This document shows, one piece after another, positions 1 to 8,979 of a stretch of 64,000 nucleotides of DNA. A program made the position numbers and the translations under genes. The notes under the pieces were generated by a model. That model was not told the origin of the DNA, did not search any database, and saw nothing but the letters and a program-made list of their open reading frames with translations. Each line of letters starts with the position of its first letter. Position 1 is the stretch's first letter. This DNA is from Palsa-504 sp963769715 (lineage in GTDB: Bacteria; Actinomycetota; Actinomycetes; Streptosporangiales; Streptosporangiaceae), in contig CAVYNE010000002.1 of the NCBI GenBank assembly GCA_963769715.1, forward strand, positions 1 through 64,000, in the 5' to 3' direction.

Positions 1-239
1 CGTTCCCTGATCACCCGCAGCGGCAGGTAGGAGTCCCGCTGCATGGTCAGGATGTACCGCAGCCGCTCGATGTCGGCCGTGGAGAACCGCCGGTACCCCG
101 AGCGCGACCTGGCCGGTTCGATCAGCCCCTCGGCTTCGAGGAAGCGGATCTTGGACGTGCTGATGTCAGCAAATTCCGGGCGCAGCTGGGCGAGCACCTC
201 GCCGATGCCAAACTGGCCACGCGCGGACTGCTCACTCAT
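1..239 (-). CDS. MerR-family transcriptional regulator, FtsR-like (partial, C-terminus beyond window edge)
   Basis: Only the first 79 or so residues are inside the window. The visible part is a MerR winged helix-turn-helix: it begins MSEQSARGQFGIGEVLAQL, continues with a recognition segment (STSKIRFLEAEGLI) and has the typical SGYRRFS wing followed by DIERL. The start is the ATG at 239. It lies just downstream of a GarA-like FHA gene on the same strand. The same GarA-MerR order is known in mycobacteria (Rv1827-Rv1828) and corynebacteria, where the MerR protein is FtsR, an activator of ftsZ. That identity is inferred from domain plus synteny; the effector domain cannot be seen. Confidence 0.8.
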   Translation of the reverse strand, partial: MSEQSARGQFGIGEVLAQLRPEFADISTSKIRFLEAEGLIEPARSRSGYRRFSTADIERLRYILTMQRDSYLPLRVIRE

Positions 240-279
240 GCTGTGTTCCCCACGCGCCTCCGGCGCCCCTCCAGCGCGC

Positions 280-912
280 TCATGCGTAGTCCTGGGCGCC
301 CCTGCCGCGGCGGTCGGCGGACGGGGTCCTCGGGTCCGGGCCGAGATCCTGGCTGGTCAGGAATAGTAGCCGGAACTTGCCGATCTGCACCTCGTCCCCG
401 CCGACCAGCTCGGCCTCCTCGATCCGCTCGCGGTTCACGTAGGTGCCGTTGAGACTGCCCACGTCGCGGACCGTGAACCGGGCGCCGTGCCGGTAGAACT
501 CGGCGTGCCGCCGGGAGACGGTCACGTCGTCGAGGAAGATGTCGCTGTCCGGATGACGGCCCGCGGTCGTCAGGTCGCCGTCGAGCCGGAACCGGCTGCC
601 CGCGTTGGGGCCGCGCATGACCAGGAGCAGGGCACTGCCTGGCGGCAGCGCGCCGAACGAGGCCGAGTCGGGGAACAGGTCGTCGCCGAGATCGTCGTCG
701 GTCCGGCCCAGCGATATCGTCGAGGTGGTCTCGCCGGGGCGATCCGGCAACCCGGCCGCGGGATAGCCACCCGTTCCGCCGGGAGCCGCCGGCCCGGCCG
801 GCATCCCGGACCCGGGCGGCACCGGCACGGTCAGCTGGGTCCCGCAGTACGAGCAGAACCTGGCCCCGTCGGGATTCGGCCGGCCGCACCGGGCGCAGTA
901 GACGCGTGGCAT
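280..912 (-). CDS. garA: GarA/OdhI-like FHA-domain protein with N-terminal zinc ribbon
   Basis: This 210-residue protein starts with a four-Cys zinc ribbon (C6, C9, C20, C23). A Gly/Pro-rich linker follows, then an ETTS motif (residues 61-64) and an FHA domain (about 94-187) with the GRHPDSDIFLDD, SRRHAEF and GSLNGTYVN phosphothreonine-pocket motifs. GarA/OdhI proteins are phosphorylated on ETTS by PknG/PknB and then self-bind the FHA domain, which stops them inhibiting 2-oxoglutarate dehydrogenase and related glutamate enzymes. The same switch is inferred here. Mycobacterial GarA lacks the zinc ribbon, so this is the longer form. The ATG at 912 (MPRVYCARCG) is chosen because it opens the zinc ribbon; the frame remains open upstream but shows no family similarity. 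Confidence 0.88.
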   Translation of the reverse strand: MPRVYCARCGRPNPDGARFCSYCGTQLTVPVPPGSGMPAGPAAPGGTGGYPAAGLPDRPGETTSTISLGRTDDDLGDDLFPDSASFGALPPGSALLLVMRGPNAGSRFRLDGDLTTAGRHPDSDIFLDDVTVSRRHAEFYRHGARFTVRDVGSLNGTYVNRERIEEAELVGGDEVQIGKFRLLFLTSQDLGPDPRTPSADRRGRGAQDYA

Positions 913-1195
913 GGCTCCGCTCGGCCTCCCCTGGTTGTACTCATCGTCTTCGAGCGACCCAGCCCAAGGTACGCGAGAGGGGGCGGCGCGGTCCATGCGC
1001 CACGCGAACAGCCCGCGCCATCCGCGCCGGCTATTTTCGTCGCGACGCTTCCGCCACACCGCCGTATCACCTCCGCCGTGCATCCGCCGCCATAAGAGAC
1101 ACAGCTTACCCGGCCACAGAGCGAATATCCGGGGACCTAACCGCAGTATCGGGACAGTTGGCGGCAACCGCCAGCCTGCGTTCAGGTTCAAGTCC
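913..1195. other. Intergenic spacer upstream of the FHA gene
   Basis: This 283-base stretch lies between two genes on the minus strand and should hold the promoter for the FHA-MerR pair. I see no convincing gene, RNA or strong -35/-10 pair in it. Confidence 0.4.
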
Positions 1196-3694
1196 CTAGC
1201 GTCCCGCCTGTTCCACCACCGACGCCCATTCATCGAGCAGCAACTGTGCGGTGTCGGCGTCGTTCCCCTCGGCCCACAGATGGGTCACGGCGTCCGCCGG
1301 GTCGGGCAGCACGAGGACCCAGCCGCGGTCCCGCTCGATCACCCGCACGCCGTCGGTCGTTTCGATCTCGTGGTCGCCGGCCGCTTCCAAGACCGTGCGC
1401 ATGACACCGCCCTTGGCCGCCCACGGCGTCGGGATGGACCGGCGGAGCAGGTGCGCGACCGGGATCCTGGCGTCGATCTGGCTCAGCGTCAGCCGGGTCC
1501 GCGCGACCAGGCCGAGCAGGCGGACGAAGGCCGCGATGCCGTCGATGGTCCTGGCGCACTCGGGCACCACGAACCCGCCGTGGCCGTCGGCCGCGAAGAT
1601 GACGTCATCCTGCGCCGCGGCCAGCGTCAGCGCGTGCATCGAGGTCGGCGTCCATTCCACCTGGACGCCGTGGAACCGGCACACCTGCTCGGCCACCCGG
1701 GTGGTGGTCACCGGCAGCGCGACGCGTCCCCGCTTGCGTTCGGCCGCGACCAGGTCGAGCACGGCCAGCAGCGCCCGGTCCTCGCTGACCAGCTCACCTT
1801 TCTCGTCCACGAGCTGGATCCGCTCCCCCACCGGGTCGAACCTGACGCCGAACGCGGCCCGGGACGAGGACACCACGTCGGCCAGTCGCTGCAGGCCGGC
1901 CCGCTGCTGCGCGACGCTTTCTGTCGGCGACACTTCGTCCAGCCGGTTGTTCAGGGTGAGCACGTCCACCCCGATCGTGCCGAGCAGGCTGGGCAGCACC
2001 AGCGAGGCGGTGCCGCCCGCGCAGTCCGCCACCACCTTCAGCCCGGCCTCCCGCACGCCGCTCATGTCCACGCACCTGAGCAGCTCGTGGGTGTACGACT
2101 CGACCACCCGGGGCGGGTAGCTGAGCTCGGCGATCTCGCCGGGGAAGGCCCGCCGGAACTCCTGCCGGGAGAACACCCGCTCCAGCTTGCGCTGGCCGGC
2201 CTGGGACAGCTCGGCGCCGCGCTCGTCCAGGAAGATGATGTCGACCGACTGCGGGTCACCCGGCGTGGTGCGCAGCGCGACGCCGCCGCTGTAGTGGTCC
2301 CTGGCCGTCTCGAACCTGGCCACCGGGAGCGGCTGGACCTCCAGGTCCACCACGTTGATCGCGCTGGCGTTGAGCGCGCTCTGCACGGCTCGCTTGAGCG
2401 TCCGCCCGGCCCGCGACACGTCCCGCGAGGTGGTGACGGTGGAGCCCTTGCGCAGCATGGTGGCGTAGGCGCTGGCCAGCCGGACCGCGAGTTCCGGGGT
2501 GACCTCCACGTTGACCAGGCCGGACACGCCACGCGGGCCGAACAAGGTGCGCTGTCCCCTGGACTCCCAGATCACGCTGGTGTTGACCACCGCCCCGGCC
2601 TCGATGGTCTTGAACGGGTAGACCTTCACCGAGGCGGACAGGTAGGCTTCGGGCTCGATCACGCACTCGGCCCCGACGACGGCGCCCTCCTCGATCCTGG
2701 CCAGCCGCATCACGTCGGTATTCTTGCCGATCACGCAGCCGCGCAGGGTGACGCCCTGGCCGACGTAGACGTTGTTGTGCACCACGGCGCGGTGCAGGAA
2801 CGCGCCCTCCTTAACCACCACGTTGCTGCCGATCACGGTGTATTCGCGCAGGTGCGCGCCGGCCTCGATCTTGGCGTAGTCGCCGATGCACAGCGGGCCG
2901 GTGAGCACCGCGTCCGCGTCCACCTCGGCGCTCGGGGCGACCCAGACGCCCGGCGAGACCTCGAAGCCGGGAATGTCGGTCTGCACCCGGCCGGCCAGCA
3001 CATCGGCCTGGGCCTTCATGTAGCTCTCGTGGGTGCCGACGTCCTCCCAGTAGCTCTCGGACACGTAGCCGTACAGCGGGGCGCCGCGCTTGAGCAGCTT
3101 CGGGAAGATGTCGCCGGACCAGTCCACCACCTCGCCCGGCGGAACCTCCGCGAGCACCTCCGGTTCCATCACGTACAGACCGGTGTTGACCGTGTCCGAG
3201 AACACCTGGCCCCAGGTCGGCTTCTCCAGGAAGCGCTGGATCCGGCCGTCTTCGGCGGTGATCACGATGCCGAACTCCAGCGGGTTGGGCACCCGGGCCA
3301 GGGCGACGGTGACCAGCGCGCCCTTGTCCTTGTGGAACTTGACCAGCGCGGTCAGGTCCATGTCGGTGAGCGCGTCGCCCGAGATGACCAGGAAGGGCTC
3401 GTCCCGCAGCGCGTCCTCGGCGTTGCGCACGCTGCCCGCCGTGCCGAGCGGCATCTCCTCGGTGGCGTACTGCAGGCTCATCCCGAACTCCTCGCCGTCG
3501 CCGAAGTAGTTACGGACGAGGGCGGCCAGGAACTGGACGGTCACGACGGTCTCGTCGAACCCGTGCCGCTTGAGCAGCCGCAGCACGTGTTCCATGATCG
3601 GGCGGTTGACCACGGGCAGCAGCGGCTTGGGCTGGTTCGCGGTCATCGGCCGCAGGCGCGTCCCCTCACCCCCTGCCATGACGACGGCCTTCAA
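1196..3694 (-). CDS. Mannose-1-phosphate guanylyltransferase-like sugar nucleotidyltransferase with degenerate phosphomannomutase domain
   Basis: The protein has 832 residues. The N-terminal nucleotidyltransferase domain (about 1-240) opens with the signature AGGEGTRLRPMT. A left-handed beta-helix acyltransferase-like region with hexapeptide repeats follows (about 250-350), then a phosphoglucomutase/phosphomannomutase-like domain (about 380-832). The first domain should make GDP-mannose or a related NDP-sugar for glycans or cell-wall lipids. In the C-terminal domain the usual phosphoserine loop TASHNP reads as RTTPGDPQ, and the metal loop DGDGDR reads as FDPVGER, so mutase activity is doubtful. 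The start is a TTG (3692-3694) directly before KAVVMAGG, where the family normally begins. It is transcribed in the same direction as the upstream CDP-alcohol phosphatidyltransferase. Confidence 0.85.
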   Translation of the reverse strand: MKAVVMAGGEGTRLRPMTANQPKPLLPVVNRPIMEHVLRLLKRHGFDETVVTVQFLAALVRNYFGDGEEFGMSLQYATEEMPLGTAGSVRNAEDALRDEPFLVISGDALTDMDLTALVKFHKDKGALVTVALARVPNPLEFGIVITAEDGRIQRFLEKPTWGQVFSDTVNTGLYVMEPEVLAEVPPGEVVDWSGDIFPKLLKRGAPLYGYVSESYWEDVGTHESYMKAQADVLAGRVQTDIPGFEVSPGVWVAPSAEVDADAVLTGPLCIGDYAKIEAGAHLREYTVIGSNVVVKEGAFLHRAVVHNNVYVGQGVTLRGCVIGKNTDVMRLARIEEGAVVGAECVIEPEAYLSASVKVYPFKTIEAGAVVNTSVIWESRGQRTLFGPRGVSGLVNVEVTPELAVRLASAYATMLRKGSTVTTSRDVSRAGRTLKRAVQSALNASAINVVDLEVQPLPVARFETARDHYSGGVALRTTPGDPQSVDIIFLDERGAELSQAGQRKLERVFSRQEFRRAFPGEIAELSYPPRVVESYTHELLRCVDMSGVREAGLKVVADCAGGTASLVLPSLLGTIGVDVLTLNNRLDEVSPTESVAQQRAGLQRLADVVSSSRAAFGVRFDPVGERIQLVDEKGELVSEDRALLAVLDLVAAERKRGRVALPVTTTRVAEQVCRFHGVQVEWTPTSMHALTLAAAQDDVIFAADGHGGFVVPECARTIDGIAAFVRLLGLVARTRLTLSQIDARIPVAHLLRRSIPTPWAAKGGVMRTVLEAAGDHEIETTDGVRVIERDRGWVLVLPDPADAVTHLWAEGNDADTAQLLLDEWASVVEQAGR

Positions 3695-3751
3695 TGGGTT
3701 CGCGGCTCCTTCCCGGTTTCCGCCATTATGTGCACCCCGTCACGGCCGGAA

Positions 3752-4348
3752 TCAAGGACGCGCCCTGTCACCTAACGGACTCGCAGTGTTACCTATCAGG
3801 CTTCTTACCTGGGCGAGATACAGCATCGCGGCCCACCAGTACAGTGCAGTTCCCCAGGCCGCGAAAGCCCAGCCTAGTACCCGGGCCAGGGTCCCGCCCC
3901 AGCCGGGGTGATCGCCAAGAAAGAGCAAGGGAAAAGCATAAAGCAGGCAAAGCGTTGCCGCCTTGCCCACCAGGCTCACCTGGAGGGTGCCGAACCCAGC
4001 CCGGCGCCGCAGCACGGCCAGCGCTACGCCGACGGTGATCTCGCGCAGCGCCAGGACGGCGACCAGCCACCACGGGATGATGGCCCGGACGGCCAGGGCC
4101 ACGATGGTGGCCGCGATATACAGCCGGTCCGCGGCCGGGTCGAGCACCTGGCCGAGCCTGCTGGTCTGGTTCAGCGCGCGGGCGATCTTGCCGTCCAGCC
4201 AGTCGGACAGGCCGGCCGCGATGAGCAGGCCCACCGCCCAGTAGTCGGCGGTGGCCGTCCTCGGGCCGAGCACCAGCCACAGGAAGACCGGTACTCCGGC
4301 CAGCCTGGCGGCGCTGATCCCGTTCGGGATGGTCAGGACACGGTCCAC
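3752..4348 (-). CDS. CDP-alcohol phosphatidyltransferase family protein (PgsA-like)
   Basis: This 198-residue integral membrane protein carries the full family signature D-G-x2-A-R-x8-G-x3-D-x3-D, seen as SDWLDGKIAR, then SRLGQVLDPAADR. These Asp residues bind the divalent metals used to transfer a phosphatidyl group from CDP-diacylglycerol to an alcohol. Four to six hydrophobic helices are visible. The acceptor may be glycerol-3-phosphate (PgsA), inositol phosphate or another alcohol; the sequence read by eye does not decide it. The N-terminus (LTIPNGISAARLAGVPVF) is typical of PgsA-like members. It sits 57 bases upstream of the sugar nucleotidyltransferase and divergently to prfC. Confidence 0.85.
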   Translation of the reverse strand: MDRVLTIPNGISAARLAGVPVFLWLVLGPRTATADYWAVGLLIAAGLSDWLDGKIARALNQTSRLGQVLDPAADRLYIAATIVALAVRAIIPWWLVAVLALREITVGVALAVLRRRAGFGTLQVSLVGKAATLCLLYAFPLLFLGDHPGWGGTLARVLGWAFAAWGTALYWWAAMLYLAQVRSLIGNTASPLGDRARP

Positions 4349-4369
4349 GGACCCAGTATCCTAACGTGA

Positions 4370-6028
4370 GTGACTATGGCGGATACGGGGGCGCCTCCGC
4401 GGGCCGCCGACATGAAGGCGCCTGCCGCGCTGGAGGCGCGGGTGCCCGACTCGAAGGTTCTGGCCGAAGCCGGCCAGCGCCGGGCGTTCGCGGTGATCAG
4501 CCACCCGGACGCGGGCAAGTCGACTCTCACCGAGGCCCTGGCCCTGCACGCGTCGGCGATCACCCAGGCAGGCGCGGTGCACGGCAAGGCCGGGCGGCGC
4601 GGCGTGACCTCGGACTGGATGGCGATGGAGCGCGCCCGGGGCATCTCGATCACCTCGGCGGCGCTGCGCTTTGACTACCACGACACCGTCCTCAACCTGC
4701 TCGACACCCCGGGCCACGCCGACTTCTCCGAGGACACCTACCGGGTGCTTTCGGCTGTGGACTGCGCGATCATGCTGCTCGACTCGGCCAAGGGCCTGGA
4801 GCCGCAGACGCTGAAGCTGTTCGACGTGTGCCGCAGCCGGGCCGTGCCGGTGATCACGTTCGTGAACAAGTGGGACCGGCCCGGCCGGGAGCCGCTGGAG
4901 CTGCTCGACGAGATCGAGCAGCGGATCGGGCTGCGCCCGGCCCCGGTGAACTGGCCGGTCGGGGTAGCCGGCGACTTCCGCGGCCTGATCGAGCGGGCCA
5001 CCGGCGACTACGTCACGTTCACCAGGACGCCGGGCGGGGCCGGGCGCGCGCTGGAGACGGTACTGGACGCCGCGGCGGGAGCCGCCCGTGACGGTGACGC
5101 GTTCGCCGCCGCGCAGGAGGAACTGGCGCTGCTTCAGGAGATCTACGGCGCTCGCCTCGACATGGAGTCGTTCCTGGCCGGAGTGTCGAGCCCGGTGCTG
5201 TTCGGGGCCGCGCTGCCGAACTTCGGCGTCCGCCGCCTGCTCGACGCGGTGACCGCGTTCGCCCCGCCGCCCGCCCCGCGGGACGACGTTAAGGGTTCGC
5301 CCCGGCCGGTTGACGCCCCGTTCTCCGGGCTGGTGTTCAAGGTGCAGGCCAACATGGACCCGGCGCACCGCGACCGGATGGCGTTCGTGCGGGTGTGCTC
5401 GGGCCGGTTCGAGCGCGGCATGGTGCTGACCCACGCGGCGACCGGACGCCCGTTCGCGACCAAGTACGCGCAGTCGATGTTCGGCCAGGACCGGGAAACC
5501 GTCGAGGAGGCCTTCCCCGGCGACGTGATCGGCCTGGTCAACGCCACCGCGCTGCGCCCGGGCGACACGCTGTACGCGGGCCGTGACCCGGTCGAGTTCC
5601 CGCCCATCCCCAGCTTCGCCCCCGAGCACTTCGCCGTGGTGCGCGGCAAGGAGGCGGGCAAGCAGAAGCAGTTCCGCCGCGGCATCGAGCAGCTGGACAC
5701 CGAGGGCGTCGTCCAGGTCCTCGCCTCCGACCTGCGCGGCGACCAGGCTCCGGTGCTGGCCGCCGTCGGGCCGCTGCAGTTCGACGTGGTGCTGCACCGG
5801 CTCGAGCACGAGTTCGGCGCCCGGGCCGACCTCGATCACCTGGACTACACGATGGCCCGGCGGACCGACGCCGACGGCGCCCGCGCGCTAGCCGGCCAGC
5901 GCGCGGTGGAGGTGCTGACCCGCCGCCACGACGGCGCCCTGCTCGCCCTGTTCGGCGACAAGTGGCGCCTCGCCCAGGTCCAGCGTGAGCATCCCGACAT
6001 CCTGCTCGAGCCCCTGATCGCCGGCTAG
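4370..6028 (+). CDS. prfC: Peptide chain release factor 3
   Basis: This 552-residue translational GTPase matches the usual RF3 length with a short N-terminal extension. It has a P-loop SHPDAGKST (residues 44-52), the RF3-type switch region (TSDWMAMERARGISI), DTPGHADF (G3) and NKWD (G4). The C-terminal RF3 domain III includes FAPEHFAVVRGKEAGKQKQ. RF3 uses GTP hydrolysis to eject RF1/RF2 from the ribosome after peptide release. The start is GTG at 4370, with an in-frame ATG two codons later (4376) as the alternative. The gene is divergent from the CDP-alcohol transferase with only about 20 bases between, so their promoters must be very close or overlap the coding starts. Confidence 0.95.
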   Translation: MTMADTGAPPRAADMKAPAALEARVPDSKVLAEAGQRRAFAVISHPDAGKSTLTEALALHASAITQAGAVHGKAGRRGVTSDWMAMERARGISITSAALRFDYHDTVLNLLDTPGHADFSEDTYRVLSAVDCAIMLLDSAKGLEPQTLKLFDVCRSRAVPVITFVNKWDRPGREPLELLDEIEQRIGLRPAPVNWPVGVAGDFRGLIERATGDYVTFTRTPGGAGRALETVLDAAAGAARDGDAFAAAQEELALLQEIYGARLDMESFLAGVSSPVLFGAALPNFGVRRLLDAVTAFAPPPAPRDDVKGSPRPVDAPFSGLVFKVQANMDPAHRDRMAFVRVCSGRFERGMVLTHAATGRPFATKYAQSMFGQDRETVEEAFPGDVIGLVNATALRPGDTLYAGRDPVEFPPIPSFAPEHFAVVRGKEAGKQKQFRRGIEQLDTEGVVQVLASDLRGDQAPVLAAVGPLQFDVVLHRLEHEFGARADLDHLDYTMARRTDADGARALAGQRAVEVLTRRHDGALLALFGDKWRLAQVQREHPDILLEPLIAG

Positions 6029-6041
6029 CCGCGATCAGGGG
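6011..6041. terminator. Inverted repeat overlapping the prfC stop codon
   Basis: An 11-bp perfect stem (cccctgatcgc / gcgatcagggg) has a 9-base loop that contains the prfC TAG. It lies between two convergent genes and has no clear U-tract, so it is probably a bidirectional or factor-assisted terminator. Confidence 0.55.
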
Positions 6042-6059
6042 CCTCGACGTGCCGGGCCG

Positions 6060-7037
6060 TCAGTTCTGCCGGATGGCGTCGATCTGGTCCAGGTCGCCGT
6101 TGAAGCCGCCGATGCCGTTGACGGCCCCGCCACCGCCGGACCACTGCCACATGAGAGCATTGCTGCTCGCATTGCTGACGCCGCCGAAGAACTGCGCGCA
6201 ACCGCCGGACTTCAGGCACCAGCCGAACGGCGCGTTGCCGGTGTAGTTCGTGGTCTCAGGCTCGTAAGTCCACTCGTCGGTGTGCGGAATGTAGCCGGGG
6301 CTGCCCGGGCTGGCGCTGTTGCCGCCGAAGATCGAGTTCCATACGGGCACGGCGGAGTAGACGCCCGGCTTGAACTTCGAATGCGCGACGATGTAGTCAT
6401 AGAACCCGTTGAAGTCCGCACGGTCCACGGCCGCCGGGATGCCGCTGATCTTGACGACTCCGCTGCACGGCGAGGTGTACACGTTGTTCCAGCCGTTGTC
6501 GTTCGCGGGCGCGACGCCGGGCAGCTCGATGTCCATCCACACGACCGGGTAGTCCATCGGGCCGTTGGCGATGTCGGCCAGCGCCCGCGCCGCCTGCCGC
6601 GCCCCCCAGGCGTAGGCCTCGGTCGACGAGCCGTTCCACTGCGGGTCCACGCCGGGGCCGCCCATGAACCAGTACGAACCGTCGCCGACGCCCGTGTGGT
6701 ACTTGACGTAGTTGGTGTGCGCCTGGGCGGCGTTGGCCGAGGAGAAGGCGATGAAGCCGCCCTTGCAGCCCAGCCAGTACGACCAGCTCCCGGTCATCCC
6801 GATGTAACCGCCATAGGCGCCACCGAGGAACGGCATGCCGTACGGCGCGCTGCCGGGCACCGTGACCGGAAAGCTGTCCGTGCCCCACCAGAACCCGGGC
6901 GGCCCGTCACCGTCCGGCCGCTGCTCGGCGGCGGTGACGGCTTTCCCCGTCCCTGCCGTCACTGTGGCCGCGGCGGTCCCTGCGCTCGTCAGTACCAGCG
7001 CCAGGCCGACCGCCAGCGCCAGCCATGTCCGTCTCAT
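6060..7037 (-). CDS. Secreted GH25-like / DUF1906-like glycoside-hydrolase-fold protein
   Basis: This 325-residue protein has a Sec signal peptide (MRRTWLALAVGLALVLTSAG, cleavage probably after AAA). The mature part contains GFWWGTDSFP, a Cys/Gly/Trp-rich core (TGSWSYWLGCKGGF), the acidic motif VVWMDIELPG, and a C-terminal tail with MWQWSGGGG and GDLDQIDAI. The D-x-E after a hydrophobic strand and the terminal W-Q-W ... D-L-D-Q-I-D pattern resemble the GH25/DUF1906 lysozyme-like barrel, so a role in cell-wall or glycan turnover is possible but unproven. Several paired Cys residues suggest extracellular disulfides. A frameshifted paralogue lies immediately upstream, so the two arose by tandem duplication. 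Confidence 0.75.
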   Translation of the reverse strand: MRRTWLALAVGLALVLTSAGTAAATVTAGTGKAVTAAEQRPDGDGPPGFWWGTDSFPVTVPGSAPYGMPFLGGAYGGYIGMTGSWSYWLGCKGGFIAFSSANAAQAHTNYVKYHTGVGDGSYWFMGGPGVDPQWNGSSTEAYAWGARQAARALADIANGPMDYPVVWMDIELPGVAPANDNGWNNVYTSPCSGVVKISGIPAAVDRADFNGFYDYIVAHSKFKPGVYSAVPVWNSIFGGNSASPGSPGYIPHTDEWTYEPETTNYTGNAPFGWCLKSGGCAQFFGGVSNASSNALMWQWSGGGGAVNGIGGFNGDLDQIDAIRQN

Positions 7038-7164
7038 GATGCCTCCCGCGGATTTGCTTCAGTCCCGCTTCCTACCCAGTAGACCGGACGAACCGCCCTC
7101 AAAAAGACCATTGGACCGAACGGCTCTGATGCGTGTTTCCGCGCCGCCTGCGAGCCCATGCCGG

Positions 7165-8188
7165 TTAGGCCTGCCTGCTGGCATCGATCTGGTCGAAGTC
7201 GCCGATCGCGTTCCTGACACCGCCGCCGCCCGACCACTGCCACATGAGGGCGTAAGGGCTCGATGAGCTCACGCCGCCGAAGAACGCCGCGCAGCCGCCC
7301 GACTTCAGGCACCAGCCGGGCGGGGCAGCGGCCAGGCTCGCGGTCTCCGGCTCGTAGGTCCACTCGTAGGTGTGCGGGATCGAGGCGGCGCGGCCGGTGC
7401 CGAAGATCTGCGTCCAGATGGCCGGGTCGGAGTAGACCCCCGCCTGGTAGCCGGAGTGGGTGCCGATGTAGCTCCAGAACCCGTTGAAGTCGGCCCGGTT
7501 CAGCGCCACCGGCAGCCCCCGGTGCTTCACCTGACCGCTGCACGGCGAGCTATAAACGTCCTCCCAGCCGTTGTCGAACGCGGGCGCGACCCCGGGCAGC
7601 TCGATGTCCATGAACACGACCGGGTAGGTGACATGCTCCTTGGCCATGTTGGCCAGCGTCCGCGCTGCCTGCCGCGCGCCCCAGGCGGCGGCCTCGGCCG
7701 CGGTCCCGTTGTAACCGGGGTCGACGCCGGGGCCGCCCATGAACCAGTAGACCGCGGTGCCGATGCCCTGGCCGTATTTGGTGTAGTTGGTGTCGGCCTG
7801 CGCGCTGTTGGCCGCGGACCAGGCGAGGAAACCGCCGCGGCAGCCCAGCCAGTACGACCAGCTCCCGGCCATCCCCACGTAGCCGCCGTAGGCGCCGCCG
7901 ATGCCCGGCGCGCGGTAGGGGGCGCTGCCGCTGACGGGGATCGGCCAGCTGTCGCTGCCGAACCAGAACCCGGTCGCGACGTGCCGGGCCGGCGCGGTGG
8001 TGGCGGGCCGGCGGGCTGGCGGCCGGGGCCGTCGCGGTGGCCGGGGCCGTCGTGGTGTGGCGGGCGTGGCCGGGGCCGGAGACCGGGGCCGTCGCCGCGC
8101 AGCCGGCGGCCAGCAGCCCCGCCACTACGGACAGGGCCGCCACGGACAGGGCCACCCCGCCGCCGGGCGCTAGCCGCCATCGCCTCAT
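7165..8188 (-). pseudogene. Frameshifted lipoprotein paralogue of the neighbouring GH25-like protein
   Basis: From the ATG at 8188 one frame encodes a clear lipoprotein signal peptide (MRRWRLAPGGG, then LLAAGC with lipobox Cys at residue 30) and a Thr/Ala/Pro linker. The homologous body (ATGFWFGSDSWP, GSWSYWLGCRGGF, VVFMDIELPG, DFDQIDASRQA) lies in the +1 frame and has no start codon until a GTG at 7878, which is already inside the conserved domain. The shift falls in a GC-only linker between about 7,960 and 8,080. Either the gene is inactivated or one base is wrong in the assembly; restoring one frame would give a roughly 340-residue lipoprotein closely resembling the protein encoded at 6,060-7,037. 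The body otherwise looks intact, so the loss is recent or artefactual. Confidence 0.7.
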
Positions 8189-8331
8189 AAGACCTCCACG
8201 TCGTGCCTGCTCGAACCCGCCTACCCTATGACGGGCCAGCGCTGCGGGTGGTTGGGCGCGATCGGAGAGAATATGGTGCCAGGCCGCGCAGTTCCCAGCG
8301 GCCACGGGTAACCGGATAGCACGGGAGAAAC

Positions 8332-8979
8332 ATGGCGACGATCGCGATCATCGGCGGGACCGGATACGCGGGCGGTGCGATCAGGGATGAGGCGCTGCGG
8401 CGAGGTCATACCGTCATCACGGTCAGCCGCAGGGAAGGGCACGCGGCGGGCAGGCCCGGCCTGATCTCGCGGGCCGGCAACCTGCACGATCCCGCCCTGG
8501 TCGACCACATCGCCGTCGAGGCCGACGTGCTGGTGGTGGCGATCCGCGCCTCCGCGCAGGATGGCGTCCGCCTCGCCGACGTGATCGGATCGGTCGCCAA
8601 GACGGCGGCCACGCACAGCACCAGGCTCGGCGTCGTCGGTGGCGCGGGCTCGCTGCACGTCACCGAGGGCGGTCCGCGGGTCGTGGACCTGCCCACCTTC
8701 CCCGAAGCCCACAAGGGCGAGGCCCTGGGCCAGGCCGACGTGCTGGCCGTGCTCCTCCAGACCGCACCCGACCTCGACTGGTTCTACCTGAGCCCGGCGG
8801 CATCCTTCGGGTCGCACTCTCCCGGCGAGGCCACCGGCCGCTACCGCGTCGGCGGCGACGTCCTGCTCACCGACGCCGACGGCAACTCGAACATCTCGGG
8901 CGCGGACTACGCCAGGGCTTTCGTGGACGAGATCGAGGAGCGGGCCCACCGGCGGCAGCGCTTCAGCGTGGCCTACTGA
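8332..8979 (+). CDS. NAD(P)-binding atypical SDR (NmrA/YwnB-like)
   Basis: This 215-residue protein starts with a Rossmann nucleotide-binding motif IIGGTGYAGGAI (a GxxGxxG variant). It ends with the conserved ISGADYARAFVDEIEE seen in YwnB/YtfG-like atypical short-chain dehydrogenases. It lacks the YxxxK catalytic pair of classical SDRs, so it may be an NADPH sensor or a reductase of flavin/quinone type. GGGAGAA precedes the ATG by a few bases and supports the start. Its 3' end overlaps the convergent gene at 8,973 by 7 bases. Confidence 0.8.
   Translation: MATIAIIGGTGYAGGAIRDEALRRGHTVITVSRREGHAAGRPGLISRAGNLHDPALVDHIAVEADVLVVAIRASAQDGVRLADVIGSVAKTAATHSTRLGVVGGAGSLHVTEGGPRVVDLPTFPEAHKGEALGQADVLAVLLQTAPDLDWFYLSPAASFGSHSPGEATGRYRVGGDVLLTDADGNSNISGADYARAFVDEIEERAHRRQRFSVAY

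Noticed and set aside
911..3775. 954-codon open frame on the plus strand opposite the sugar nucleotidyltransferase
   Set aside because: It is antisense to a well-conserved gene, rich in His/Arg/Gly/Pro from GC-biased third positions, and matches no family.
4361..5839. 492-codon minus-strand frame opposite prfC
   Set aside because: Shadow of the prfC reading frame; no ribosome site and low-complexity composition.
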